A stretch of 51,834 bases of DNA from an uncultured Collinsella sp. (GCA_934655755.1 CAKUHA010000010.1:1-51834), one strand, 5' to 3'; positions 41,724-50,369 are shown, counted from the stretch's first letter. Numbers and translations are program-made. Notes: generated from the letters alone by a model not told the origin.

Positions 41724-43583
41724 ATGGCGATTCTTTTGGGATGCGATTCCGTCAGCCTAGAGTTTCCCACCAAGCATATTTTCGATAGCGTGACGCTCGG
41801 CGTGGGCGAGGGCGACCGTATTGGTATCGTCGGCAAAAACGGCGACGGTAAGTCGACGCTGCTGAGCGTGCTTGCGGGCACGCTGGAGCCCGACGATGGC
41901 CGCGTGACGCATCGCCGCGGCACCACGATCGGGCTGCTCGGCCAAAAGGATCAGCTTGTCGATACCGACACCGTGCATCATGCCGTTGTGGGCGACACGC
42001 CCGAGTACGAGTGGGCGTCGAGTCCGCGTACGCGCCAGATCCTTGCCGGCCTCATTAGCGATGTGCCCTGGGAGGGCACGGTGGGCGAGCTCTCGGGCGG
42101 TCAGCGCCGCCGCGTGGACCTTGCGCGCCTGCTGATCGGCGACTACGACGTGCTCATGCTCGACGAGCCCACCAACCACCTGGACATGCGCACCATCAAC
42201 TGGCTCGCGCGCCATCTTAAGGCCCGCTGGCAGCGCGGCCAGGGCGCCATGCTCGTGGTCACACACGACCGCTGGTTCTTGGACGAGGTCTGCACCAGCA
42301 TGTGGGAGGTCCACGACGGTCAGGTCGATCCCTTCGAGGGCGGTTACTCGGCATACATCCTGCAGCGCGTGGAGCGCGACCGCATGGTCGCCGTCACCGA
42401 GGAACGCCGTCGCAACATGGCGCGCAAGGAACTCGCATGGCTGAGCCGCGGCGCCCAGGCCCGTTCTACCAAGCCCAAGTTTCGCGTGGAGGCAGCCCGC
42501 GAGCTCATCGCCGACGTGCCGCCCGTGCGCGACGAGCTGGAGCTCAAGCGCCTGGCAGTGAGCCGCCTGGGCAAGCAGGTCATCGACGTCATTGACGTGG
42601 ATGCCGGCTATGCGGACACCGACGGCGCGTCCAAGCAGGTGCTCTCCGATGTGACCTGGCTCATCGGCGCGGGCGACCGCTACGGCCTGCTGGGCGAGAA
42701 CGGTGCCGGCAAGTCCACGCTGCTCGACGTGATCCAGGGCAAGATCGCACCCCTGCGCGGCCGCGTGAAGATCGGCCAGACGGTTCGCTTTGGCGTGCTG
42801 TCGCAGCAGCTCGAGGAGCTCGAGCCCTTTATGGGCGATACGATCCGCGAGGTGCTCGGCAACTACAAGAAGTACTACGTCATCGACGGCAAGGAGACCT
42901 CGCCCGAGAAGCTCTGCGAGCGCCTGGGCTTTACGACCCAGCAGCTCTGGAGCCGCATCGGCGACCTTTCGGGCGGCCAGCGCCGCCGCCTGTCGCTGCT
43001 GCTGACGATTCTGGACGAGCCCAACGTGCTCATCCTGGACGAGCCGGGCAACGACCTCGATACCGATATGCTGGCGATTGTCGAGGACCTGCTCGACGGC
43101 TGGCCCGGCACGCTGATTCTGGTGACGCACGACCGCTTCCTCATGGAGCGCGTGACCGACCAGCAGTGGGCGCTGTTCGACGGCCACCTGACGCACATGC
43201 CCGGCGGCGTCGACCAGTACCTGCGCCTGTGCAACGCTACCGCCGAGGGCGAGCCTGTGGGAGCGCCGAGCGCCAAGACCGGTACGTTCGACACCGGCGC
43301 GGCGGCGGTTGCGGCCGAGAAGCCCAAGTCGAGTGGCCAGCCCAACGGCCTTTCCAACGCCGAGCGCCAGAAGCTCCGCCGCGAGGTGAGCTCGCTCGAG
43401 CGCAAGATGGAGACCCAGCGCGCCCGCGTGGAGGAGGCCGAGGCCGCGATGGCCCAGGTCGACCCCACCAACTACACGGCGCTCGGCGAGCAGCAGGCAA
43501 AGATCGACGAGGCCCACGCCGCCATGGACGAGTTGGAGATGGCGTGGCTCGAGGCGAGCGAGAAGCTCGAGGGCGAGGAGTAG
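41724..43583 (+). CDS. ABC-F family ATPase (ribosome-associated type)
   Basis: 619 residues, ATG 41724, AAGGAG upstream. Two ABC domains and no membrane segment: Walker A GIVGKNGDGKST (about 34-45) and GLLGENGAGKST (about 321-332), signatures LSGGQRRRVDLARLL (about 122) and LSGGQRRRLSLLL (about 414), Walker B with LMLDEPTNHLD and LILDEPGNDLD. The linker between domains contains MVAVTEERRRNMARKELAWL. A C-terminal coiled coil (about 550-619) is of the Uup type. It likely acts on the ribosome or on DNA structures, as Uup does. A Cof-type HAD gene follows after 6 bases. Confidence 0.92.
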   Translation: MAILLGCDSVSLEFPTKHIFDSVTLGVGEGDRIGIVGKNGDGKSTLLSVLAGTLEPDDGRVTHRRGTTIGLLGQKDQLVDTDTVHHAVVGDTPEYEWASSPRTRQILAGLISDVPWEGTVGELSGGQRRRVDLARLLIGDYDVLMLDEPTNHLDMRTINWLARHLKARWQRGQGAMLVVTHDRWFLDEVCTSMWEVHDGQVDPFEGGYSAYILQRVERDRMVAVTEERRRNMARKELAWLSRGAQARSTKPKFRVEAARELIADVPPVRDELELKRLAVSRLGKQVIDVIDVDAGYADTDGASKQVLSDVTWLIGAGDRYGLLGENGAGKSTLLDVIQGKIAPLRGRVKIGQTVRFGVLSQQLEELEPFMGDTIREVLGNYKKYYVIDGKETSPEKLCERLGFTTQQLWSRIGDLSGGQRRRLSLLLTILDEPNVLILDEPGNDLDTDMLAIVEDLLDGWPGTLILVTHDRFLMERVTDQQWALFDGHLTHMPGGVDQYLRLCNATAEGEPVGAPSAKTGTFDTGAAAVAAEKPKSSGQPNGLSNAERQKLRREVSSLERKMETQRARVEEAEAAMAQVDPTNYTALGEQQAKIDEAHAAMDELEMAWLEASEKLEGEE

Positions 43584-43589
43584 ACGAGG

Positions 43590-44360
43590 ATGATCAAGGC
43601 CGCGTTTTTCGATATCGACGGCACGCTACTGAGCTTTAAGACCCATCGGATTCCGGCGTCGGCGCAGCAGGTGCTCGATAGCTTTCACGAGCAGGGGATC
43701 GCGTGCGTGATCGCCACGGGTCGTCCGACCTACCAGATGCCGGACTGGCTGTTCGACCTGGGCTGGGATGCGTACATTACGCTCTCGGGCCAGCACTGCT
43801 TTGACGCCGAGGGCGTCTATCGCAGCTGCGCCATTCATCCCGATGATGTGGCTGCGATCGTGCGTCAGGTGGCCGAGGGGCGCTACGACTCGCTGTGCAT
43901 GCAGGGCGAGAATTCGTTTGTGAACCGCCTGTCCAAACGCGTGGTGGCTGCTGCGGATAACGCGGGCATTTCCTACCACGAAGAGCCGTTTGAGCATGCT
44001 TTCGATGCGCCGGTCTACCAGTTCTGCGCTTTTGTTGATCCGGCTGACCAGGGCATTGTGAATGAGGCTCTGTCGCATTCGGCAACCACGCGCTGGTGTG
44101 ATCTGTTCTGCGACATTATTCCGGCCGACGGCGGCAAGGACCTGGGCGTGGCGGCGACGCTCGAGCGCCTGGGTATCGACGCGAGCGAGGCGATCGCCTT
44201 TGGCGACGGTGAGAACGACCTGTCGATGTTCTCGGCCGTGGACACGAGCGTGGCCATGGGCAACGCGCAGGAGACCGTCAAGGCCGCCGCGACCTACGTA
44301 ACGACCGCCGTAGACGACGATGGCATCTACAACGCCGCGAAGCACTTTGGCCTGATCTAG
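43590..44360 (+). CDS. Cof-type HAD phosphatase
   Basis: 256 residues, ATG 43590, GAGGAG 8 bases upstream at the end of the ABC-F gene, so cotranscribed. HAD motifs: I = AFFDIDGTLLSF, II = VIATGRPTYQ, a C2 cap between about residues 85 and 185, III Lys in GGKDLGVAATLERLG, IV = AFGDGENDLSMF, and AMGNAQETVKAAATYVT at the end. The family dephosphorylates sugar phosphates, flavin precursors and similar compounds; the substrate is not set by sequence. It is related to the HAD at 44962-45738. Confidence 0.9.
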   Translation: MIKAAFFDIDGTLLSFKTHRIPASAQQVLDSFHEQGIACVIATGRPTYQMPDWLFDLGWDAYITLSGQHCFDAEGVYRSCAIHPDDVAAIVRQVAEGRYDSLCMQGENSFVNRLSKRVVAAADNAGISYHEEPFEHAFDAPVYQFCAFVDPADQGIVNEALSHSATTRWCDLFCDIIPADGGKDLGVAATLERLGIDASEAIAFGDGENDLSMFSAVDTSVAMGNAQETVKAAATYVTTAVDDDGIYNAAKHFGLI

Positions 44361-44571
44361 CCGCGGACCGGCACTCGGCACTTGGGGACGTTCCTTTTCT
44401 GCCGGCAGCGGGGGACACTCCTTGCGCGCCGTGGCACTGCGCTTCGCCCGCGCGTTTTGTGAAACACGGCTAACTTTTTGTGCAATGTAGTAAGACATAG
44501 GCAACTTTTGCGGTAAAGTAAGCCAAGGAAAGTATCCAAAGGCTAACTAGCATCATCGCGAAAGGCGGCCC

Positions 44572-44928
44572 ATGGCCCTACGTGAATCCGGAGAAGACTA
44601 CCTCGAATCGATCTATGTTCTGTCGCAACGCCAGGGCATCGTGCGCTCGATCGACGTCGCCGAGTACCTCGGCGTGACCAAGGCAAGCGTTTCCAAAGCT
44701 ATGGCGACGTTGGAGAACAACGGCTACGTCGAAATGGGCAAACGCGACGTGCATCTGACGGAGCGTGGTCTGGAGGTCGCGCGCCAAATGTGGGAGCGCC
44801 ACTGCTTTTTTGTGCAACTGCTCGAGGATGCGGGCGTTTCGGCCGAAGTTGCCGCGCAGGAGGGCTGCCACATGGAGCATTGCCTGAGCGAGGAAAGCTT
44901 CGAGAAGCTCAAGGCGATGCTGGAATAG
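44572..44928 (+). CDS. DtxR/MntR family metal-dependent regulator
   Basis: 118 residues, ATG 44572, AAAGG upstream. Winged helix: ESGEDYLESIYVLSQRQGIV, then RSIDVAEYLGVTKASVSKAM (recognition helix, about residues 25-44), wing GYVEMGKRDVHLTERG. The metal/dimer domain has CHMEHCLSEESFEKL, matching the E-H ligand pattern of the family (here C-x-x-E-H-C). There is no SH3-like third domain, so it is of the short MntR type. It senses Mn or Fe and should repress metal-uptake genes. Upstream copies of GGCTAAC (44467-44475, 44540-44546) resemble DtxR half-sites and may be self-regulation; this is tentative. Confidence 0.88.
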   Translation: MALRESGEDYLESIYVLSQRQGIVRSIDVAEYLGVTKASVSKAMATLENNGYVEMGKRDVHLTERGLEVARQMWERHCFFVQLLEDAGVSAEVAAQEGCHMEHCLSEESFEKLKAMLE

Positions 44929-44961
44929 TGCTTCTGCCGTGGGCGCCGTGGCAGCAATCTG

Positions 44962-45738
44962 CTAGAACAGCCCCAACTGCTCGCAGGCTTTATAGATGCC
45001 GTCGTCATCGATATCGGCGGTCACCATGCTCGCGCGCTGCTTGAGCTCGGGCACGGCATTGCCCATGGCGACGCTTGTCCACGTGGGGATAAACATCGAC
45101 AGGTCGTCTTTGCCGTCGCCAAAGACGATAACGTCCTCGTAGCTGCCGCCCTGAACGTCGACGATCTTCTTGATGCCGTAGGCCTTATCCGCCGGTTCCA
45201 CAAAGAGATACTCGCGATGGAAACGGCACCAGGGGAGACGTTTGAGGTTGTCGAGCTCCTGCTCGTGCGGCTCCAAGCAGGCGATATAGACCTTGTAAAT
45301 CTCGGGGTAGTTGCGCGGGTCGAGTCCGGGTACGATTCGCGTGCGCATGTAAATGTCATGCGTGGCTTCGTAGAAACGATCGTCCGGAACAAAGCGCACA
45401 TCGGAATCATCAACCTGGATTCCCCAGATAAAGTCCTTTGTGCGGCATTCGTCGACGAGGTCAACGCAGGCATCATGGTCGAGCGGGCGCACGCCCTGGA
45501 ACTCGCCATTAATGGTTGTGCCCCAGCCGCCGTCGCTCACCATGTTCTCAAATCCGAGCTCGTGCATGTAGTCTACAGCCATCGCGTGCGCGCGACCCGT
45601 TGCGATTGCCAAGAAGTGGCCCGCGTCGCGGAGCTTTTTGAGCGCAAGTTCGGTAGAGGCAGGAACATGCTGCTTGCCAGGCACACCCGAGGCAAGCGTG
45701 CCGTCAATGTCAAAGAACAGGTATTTGCGGTCGGACAT
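44962..45738 (-). CDS. Cof-type HAD phosphatase (paralogue)
   Basis: 258 residues from ATG 45738, AAAGGAT upstream. Motifs: FFDIDGTLASGVPGK (I), AIATGRAHAM (II), cap domain with WGIQVDDSDVRF, KAYGIKKIVD (III Lys) and VFGDGKDDLSMF (IV), then SVAMGNAVPELKQRASMVT and DDDGIYKA. It resembles the plus-strand HAD at 43590 in its second half (AMGNA, DDDGIY) but is clearly a different gene. Substrate unknown. The upstream gap (45739-46058) is filled by the 130-base palindrome and little else. Confidence 0.9.
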   Translation of the reverse strand: MSDRKYLFFDIDGTLASGVPGKQHVPASTELALKKLRDAGHFLAIATGRAHAMAVDYMHELGFENMVSDGGWGTTINGEFQGVRPLDHDACVDLVDECRTKDFIWGIQVDDSDVRFVPDDRFYEATHDIYMRTRIVPGLDPRNYPEIYKVYIACLEPHEQELDNLKRLPWCRFHREYLFVEPADKAYGIKKIVDVQGGSYEDVIVFGDGKDDLSMFIPTWTSVAMGNAVPELKQRASMVTADIDDDGIYKACEQLGLF

Positions 45739-45912
45739 GTACGATCCTTTCGTTGCGGCTGAGATAACTATATTCGCTAGGGATCCACAGCTGCCCGTGG
45801 GCGATTTTCGTAAGTAAATGGACGGAACAAATGGCCCCATCAGCCAAGTCCAATTCAGAAAAAGAACCTCGCCAGCAAGCGATGCCCAAGAACCACCAGC
45901 AGTGTCACCGCA

Positions 45913-46042
45913 GGCCGGGTCCGGGCTTGGTTTTGAAAACACTCCGCAGACCAGTACGGCGCCTTGTCCGCAGCTCCGAAGGAGCAGGACAAGGCGCCGT
46001 ACATGGTCGAGGACGTTTTCAAAACCAAACCCGGTCCCGGCC
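45913..46042. repeat. 130-base palindrome
   Basis: Outer arm GGCCGGGTCCGGGCTTGGTT plus TTGAAAAC matches the strand ending GGTCCCGGCC at 46042. Middle arm GTACGGCGCCTTGTCC matches GGACAAGGCGCCGTAC. Inner GCTCC-GAA-GGAGC closes the loop. It lies 17 bases beyond the stop of the zinc ATPase and could terminate that operon. Confidence 0.85.
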
Positions 46043-46058
46043 AGAGGGACCACGAGCG

Positions 46059-48011
46059 CTACAGGTTCTTGACACCCATCGCGCGCATGGCGTTCAGAAT
46101 GGCGATGATCGCCACACCCACGTCGCCGAACACGGCGAGCCACATGTTGGCGATGCCAAGCGCCGCAAGCACCAGAATCAGCAGCTTAATACCCAGCGCA
46201 AAGATGATGTTCTGCCAGACAATCGTCATCGTCTTGCGCGCCACGCGGATCGCGCGGGAGATGTTGGACGGCTTGTCGTCCATGAGCACCACGTCGGCGG
46301 CCTCAATCGCGGCGTCCGAGCCCATGGCGCCCATGGCAATGCCCACATCGGCACGGGTGAGCACGGGCGCATCGTTGATGCCGTCGCCCACAAAGGCGAG
46401 CTTGCCCTTGCCGCTTTCGGCCGCGAGCAGCGTTTCAACACGCTCGACCTTGTCGCCCGGCAGCAGCTGCGCGTGGAACTCGTCGAGCCCCAACTGTTCG
46501 GCAACGGACGCAGCCACTTCCTCGCGGTCGCCCGTGAGCATGACGGTGTGCTTAACGCCGGCGGCGTGCAGGTCGCGAATCGTCTGTTCGGCATCGGCCT
46601 TAACGGTGTCTGCAATCACGATGTGGCCGGCGTACACGCCGTCAACGAGCACATGCAGAATCGTGCCGACGACCTCGCAATTGGGGGCGTCGGCACCTGC
46701 CGCGGCGAGCATCTTGGCGTTACCGACGACGACGTGCTTGCCGTCGATGGTTGCCATCACACCGTGGCCCGCGTCGTTGGCGGAGTCGCTCACGCGTTTG
46801 GGGTCGACCTCGCCCGGGTAGGCGGCACGCACCGACTGCGCGATGGGGTGGTCGGAGAACGACTCGGCTAGGGCTGCGACCTCGAGGAGCGACTGCTCGG
46901 TATAGCCAGCCTCGGGATGTACCGCGACGACCGAGAACGTGCCGTTGGTGAGAGTGCCGGTCTTGTCAAAGACGACGGTGTCAACGTCGGCAAGCGTCTC
47001 GAGGTAGTTGGAGCCCTTGATGAGAACGCCCAGCTTGGACGCACCGCCAATGCCGCCAAAGAAGCTCAACGGCACGCTGATCACGAGCGCGCACGGGCAG
47101 CTGACGACCAGGAAGGTCAGACCGCGCAGGATCCAGTCGGACCAGGCGCCGGTGGCCAGGCCGCCGCCGAGCGCGAGCACCGCAGCAGCGCCGGTGACGG
47201 CGGGGGTGTAGACGCGGGCAAAGCGCGTGATGAAGTTTTCGGTGCGTGCCTTCTTCTCGCTGGCATTCTCCACGAGCTCCAGGACGCGCGCGACGGTGGA
47301 CTCGCCAAACGGCTTGATGGTGCGCACGTGGATGAGGCCCGTCATGTTGATGCAGCCGCTGATGATATCGTCGCCGGACTTGGCGGGGCGGGGGACTGAC
47401 TCGCCCGTGAGCGCGGCGGTGTCGAGCTGGGTTTCGCCTTCGACGATGACGCCGTCGATAGGCACGCGCTCGCCGGGCTTGACCACGATCACGGTGCCGA
47501 CGGCGATGTCATCGGGAAAGACCTGTTCGAGCGTGCCGTCGGCTTGCTCGACGTTAGCGTAGTCGGGCGCGATGTCCATCATGGCACTGATCGACTTGCG
47601 GCTCTTGCCCACGGCGTAGGCTTGGAACAACTCGCCGACCTGGTAGAACAGCATGACGGCGGCGCCCTCGGCCATGTGCGGGTCGGCGTCGGGGAAGAGT
47701 ACCATGGCAAACGCGCCGATGGTTGCGACGACCATGAGGAAGCTTTCGTCGAAGGCCTTGCCGCGGCGGATGTTGTTAAACGCCTTTTGAAGGACATCAT
47801 AGCCGCCGATTAAAAACGGCACGAGGAACAGCACGAAACTGGCGTAGATGTCGCCCGGTTCGCCGAACATTGCGGTCAGGGCGCCAAGCTCCTCGAGGGC
47901 GTATACCACAGCAAAGATGCCCAGCGCCACCAGGATGCGATTGCGCTTATGCTCGAGGGACTCTTTCTTCTTGCGCTTTTTCTTTTTCTTTTTGGGGTCG
48001 GCGGTCGCCAT
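46059..48011 (-). CDS. P1B-type zinc/cadmium-exporting ATPase
   Basis: 650 residues. It starts with a poly-basic run (KKKKKKRKKK) instead of a metal-binding HMA domain, which is encoded separately upstream. Landmarks: actuator TGES in ALTGESVP, SCPCALV in the metal-transport helix (about 302), DKTGTLT phosphorylation site (about 348), HP pair in DHPIAQ, GDGINDAPVL (about 541), and C-terminal helix FGDVGVAIIAILNAMR. CPC with this DxG-containing last helix indicates P1B-2 (Zn/Cd/Pb) rather than copper specificity. It is the last gene of the ArsR-HMA-ATPase operon. An extra operator (48036-48051) lies before it. Confidence 0.9.
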   Translation of the reverse strand: MATADPKKKKKKRKKKESLEHKRNRILVALGIFAVVYALEELGALTAMFGEPGDIYASFVLFLVPFLIGGYDVLQKAFNNIRRGKAFDESFLMVVATIGAFAMVLFPDADPHMAEGAAVMLFYQVGELFQAYAVGKSRKSISAMMDIAPDYANVEQADGTLEQVFPDDIAVGTVIVVKPGERVPIDGVIVEGETQLDTAALTGESVPRPAKSGDDIISGCINMTGLIHVRTIKPFGESTVARVLELVENASEKKARTENFITRFARVYTPAVTGAAAVLALGGGLATGAWSDWILRGLTFLVVSCPCALVISVPLSFFGGIGGASKLGVLIKGSNYLETLADVDTVVFDKTGTLTNGTFSVVAVHPEAGYTEQSLLEVAALAESFSDHPIAQSVRAAYPGEVDPKRVSDSANDAGHGVMATIDGKHVVVGNAKMLAAAGADAPNCEVVGTILHVLVDGVYAGHIVIADTVKADAEQTIRDLHAAGVKHTVMLTGDREEVAASVAEQLGLDEFHAQLLPGDKVERVETLLAAESGKGKLAFVGDGINDAPVLTRADVGIAMGAMGSDAAIEAADVVLMDDKPSNISRAIRVARKTMTIVWQNIIFALGIKLLILVLAALGIANMWLAVFGDVGVAIIAILNAMRAMGVKNL

Positions 48012-48035
48012 GATTCAAACCTCCCATTTGAATGT

Positions 48036-48051
48036 GTGAACACTCGCTCAT
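48036..48051. promoter_or_regulatory. ArsR-type operator O3 before the ATPase
   Basis: GTGAACACTCGCTCAT matches the two sites at 48775 and 48810 (ATGAACATGCGCTCAT and its reverse) at 13 of 16 positions. It lies 25 bases before the ATPase start, so the ATPase may have its own controlled promoter (AT-rich TATTAT nearby). Confidence 0.7.
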
Positions 48052-48066
48052 ATAATATCGCGAGCA

Positions 48067-48089
48067 AAGGCCGCGGCAAGCGCGGCCTT
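48067..48089. terminator. hairpin between HMA gene and ATPase gene
   Basis: AAGGCCGCG-GCAA-GCGCGGCCTT in the 99-base gap. It has no U-tract on the minus strand beyond TTTG, so it may reduce read-through or protect mRNA ends. Confidence 0.4.
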
Positions 48090-48110
48090 GCGGGTCAGCA
48101 CTTGTGCGGA

Positions 48111-48329
48111 CTAGAGGATAATCTCGCAGTCGGGCTCAGCGTCGGCCGTGAACTCCACGACGCGGGCCAGGACCTCGTCGAACTCGGTGTCGTCGGCCTC
48201 GAGCGTCAGCTTCTGGGTCATAAAGTTGACCGACACGGACTTGACGCCCTCGAGCTTGGCCAGCTCGTCCTGAAGCTCGCGTGCGCAGTTGGCGCAGTCG
48301 ATCTCGTCGAGCTTGAACTGCTTTTTCAT
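48111..48329 (-). CDS. stand-alone heavy-metal-associated domain protein
   Basis: 72 residues, one HMA fold. The metal site is DCANC (Cys 12 and 15). The Asp before the CxxC is a feature of ZntA-type (zinc, cadmium, lead) HMA domains rather than copper ones. An acidic C-terminal half follows. It probably delivers metal to, or acts as the detached N-terminal domain of, the ATPase encoded next (99-base gap), which has no HMA domain of its own. Confidence 0.9.
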   Translation of the reverse strand: MKKQFKLDEIDCANCARELQDELAKLEGVKSVSVNFMTQKLTLEADDTEFDEVLARVVEFTADAEPDCEIIL

Positions 48330-48392
48330 GATGGGTTCCTTTCCCTGTATTAGCGGCCTGGGTGCCGGCCGCGCTGTTACTGAGGTTGGATA

Positions 48393-48758
48393 CTATTCGC
48401 AGATATGGCTCATGCCCTGGTTGAGCATGGTGTAGACGTGGTCGTCGGCGAGCGAGTAGAGGATGTTGCGGCCGTCGCGGCGGAATTTGACCAGGTGCGA
48501 TTGCTTGAGCGTGCGCAGCTGGTGCGACACTGCGGACTGCGATGTCTCGGTTGCTTCGGCGATGTCTGCCACGCACAGCTCGCGGCCCATGAGGGCATAG
48601 AGGATCTTGATGCGCGTGGTGTCGCTGAAGACCTTGAACAGGTCGGCCAGGTCGTAGAGCAGCTCCTCGTCGGGCAGGTCCTCGGGTGAGCAGGTGGTGG
48701 GGACAACGGTGTCGACGGCATCGCTGCCGCACTTTGCTTCATCAACGTGGTCGCTCAT
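48393..48758 (-). CDS. ArsR family zinc sensor-repressor
   Basis: 121 residues. Winged helix with recognition helix TSQSAVSHQLRTLKQ (about 72-86). The C-terminal helix carries D105, H107, H118 and E121, exactly the spacing of the alpha-5 zinc site of SmtB/CzrA (D-x-H, 11, H, 3, E). Extra cysteines (C10, C23, and C62 in ELCVAD) could add a CadC-like alpha-3N site. It should repress this operon without metal and release DNA when zinc (or cadmium/lead) binds. Two matching operators lie upstream, one inside the promoter spacer. Confidence 0.93.
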   Translation of the reverse strand: MSDHVDEAKCGSDAVDTVVPTTCSPEDLPDEELLYDLADLFKVFSDTTRIKILYALMGRELCVADIAEATETSQSAVSHQLRTLKQSHLVKFRRDGRNILYSLADDHVYTMLNQGMSHICE

Positions 48759-48774
48759 TGCAACATCCTTTCAT

Positions 48775-48832
48775 ATGAACATGCGCTCATATAACTTACT
48801 TCCGAGTATATGAGCGCATGTTCATATGTCAA
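48775..48832 (-). promoter_or_regulatory. zinc operon promoter with two operators
   Basis: On the minus strand TTGACA (48827-48832) and TATACT (48805-48810) are 16 bases apart. Operator O2 (48810-48825, ATGAGCGCATGTTCAT) fills the spacer. O1 (48775-48790) is its inverted copy, just downstream. Repressor binding would block polymerase directly. Confidence 0.85.
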
Positions 48833-48915
48833 TATCATTTAGCTCATTTGTCGTATTAATGATCGGAAAATACGGTCAAACGGGATCTGGCCGAGCGGTT
48901 TTGATAGTCGACGCC

Positions 48916-49168
48916 AAGGTGGGTGCCCCTGCGCCGTGCAGAAATTGGAGTATTCTGCAACGCTAGGGGGTCTGTTAATCTACTGTAGGCCAAATTATGC
49001 CGTTCAAGAGTTATCCAAGGGCGGTAAACAGATAGGTTCTTCCTCAAATGTTGCCTAATGTACCCATCCAAGAGCGATTTCGCTTCACATTTGGATTCAC
49101 TCGGGGGTGATGGATGCCCGGCCCTGCTGAATACTCGAAATTTTGCACGCCGCTAGGGTACCCACCTT
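48916..49168. mobile_element. 253-bp MITE-like element
   Basis: Left end AAGGTGGGTGCCCCTGCGCC, continuing to ATTCTGC at 48958, matches the reverse complement of 49126-49168 (AAGGTGGGTACCCTAGCGGC...) with scattered mismatches over 43 bases. The interior has no credible gene. The right end stops one base before the stop of the nuclease-like gene (49170). The inner ends read GAGTATTCTGC or GAGTATTCAGC, similar to GAGTACTGTTGC in the element at 33789. Confidence 0.65.
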
Positions 49169-49169
49169 G

Positions 49170-50369
49170 TTAGTCGGGCTTGTTTCCGGCCCCGAAGACC
49201 CTGCCCTCGGGCGTGCGGCCGCTTCTTTGTGCGCACGAGGGGCTGTCGGGTTCGGCAGTTTGCATGTCATCGATTGCCGGGACTTCGTTAATCGTTGGGT
49301 CATCCAGCGTGATGCCTTCGAGCATCGCTTTTTCGAGGTCGATTCGTTGGCGTTCTTCGGAATCCTGACAAAGTTGCTTCTGGATTCGCTTTTTCTCCTT
49401 TATAAACCTTCTGAGCACAAACTGTCTCAAATCCTCTTGCATGATTTTAAAGTCCTTTGGCAGGCGTGAAGGGCGAATGCCTTCTTTTCGCTGAATCGCC
49501 TCCATAACCCTAACGAAAGCACTAGCGTGCATAAAGGAATGGCGGCTGACGGTGATGATTCCGTATCCCATGGACGCAAGTGCATTTTTGCGCTCTTCGT
49601 CGATGGCTCGGTCTTTTTCCGCGTCGTGATAGAAGCCGTTGTATTCGACGTCAGTGCGAGATTTTTTCAGATACACATCCATAAAGAACTTTTTGCGTCT
49701 CGTGAGATTTTTCGCGGCAGCGGTGACCTGTACCTCGTAATCGGTTTCAATCCCCTTAATACCGAGCCCTCCTTCGCTTTTGGGCAGCGTAGGCATCATG
49801 ACAAAGGCCGTTTCCATGGGAGAGCGGCATCCGTCACGTACGTATTGGATCGCTTTCCGGGCAAGGGCCAGTCCATCGCATCTGGCAAGGGAATTAAAGA
49901 ACTGCTTGAGCCTCTCGGTCGAGGTGAGCGCAATACGCTCGGTATAGGAGGTGGAAGATCCAGTTCCAAGGGAATAGGCGCCGCACAGTTCAAAGTAGTA
50001 TTCCACCAGTTCGCGAAAAGAGAGATAGGTGGCGGCCTGAAGCGCACAAAGTTCGATGCCGACAATGAAGATGCCTTCTCTGAGCTCAATAAAGCGCGAG
50101 CTCGAGAATCGCTTTGACGAAACATGGCATCGACAGTTCATTGCGTAGCGCGCGTTCCTGCGATCGAACACCATCACCTCGAGGGATTCATTTGAGTCGA
50201 GGGCAACATCATGTTTGGTGAGCCATGCTGCGGCTGCATCGAGGAGCGTTCCGGTGGGGCGTGATCCGTAAATCGCGGCGGGACTACAGGGCTCGCTGAC
50301 TTCCGTAGACACCGAGCGCGCGGCCTGGTAGACCGCTTTTGCTGTGGTATGTGACAAAACGATACTCAT
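49170..50369 (-). CDS. protein with DUF559-like nuclease fold, function unknown
   Basis: 399 residues from ATG 50369; no ribosome site is seen there, and the frame remains open upstream but reads as non-coding. Residues about 230-300 contain TDVEYNGFYHDAEKDRAIDE and then ERKNALASMGYGIITVSRHS, which follow the D-x-E-x-x-G-x-x-H ... R ... G-(Y/W)-x-(V/I) pattern of DUF559/Vsr-like endonuclease domains. The N-terminal half is Ser/Ala-rich with several Cys and shows no known motif (FDRRNARYAMNCRCHVSS). A basic region (RRFIKEKKRIQKQL) follows the nuclease part. Codon use is less GC-rich than neighbours, suggesting transfer. It stands alone, with an inverted-repeat element at its 3' end. A defence or DNA-processing role is possible but unproved. 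Confidence 0.75.
   Translation of the reverse strand: MSIVLSHTTAKAVYQAARSVSTEVSEPCSPAAIYGSRPTGTLLDAAAAWLTKHDVALDSNESLEVMVFDRRNARYAMNCRCHVSSKRFSSSRFIELREGIFIVGIELCALQAATYLSFRELVEYYFELCGAYSLGTGSSTSYTERIALTSTERLKQFFNSLARCDGLALARKAIQYVRDGCRSPMETAFVMMPTLPKSEGGLGIKGIETDYEVQVTAAAKNLTRRKKFFMDVYLKKSRTDVEYNGFYHDAEKDRAIDEERKNALASMGYGIITVSRHSFMHASAFVRVMEAIQRKEGIRPSRLPKDFKIMQEDLRQFVLRRFIKEKKRIQKQLCQDSEERQRIDLEKAMLEGITLDDPTINEVPAIDDMQTAEPDSPSCAQRSGRTPEGRVFGAGNKPD

Noticed and set aside
41757..43517. 586-codon minus-strand ORF opposite the ABC-F gene
   Set aside because: Shadow frame; the plus strand has all ABC-F motifs and a ribosome site.
48880..48900. tRNA D-arm-like CTGGCCGAGCGGTT
   Set aside because: No matching anticodon, T arm or CCA region can be folded nearby.
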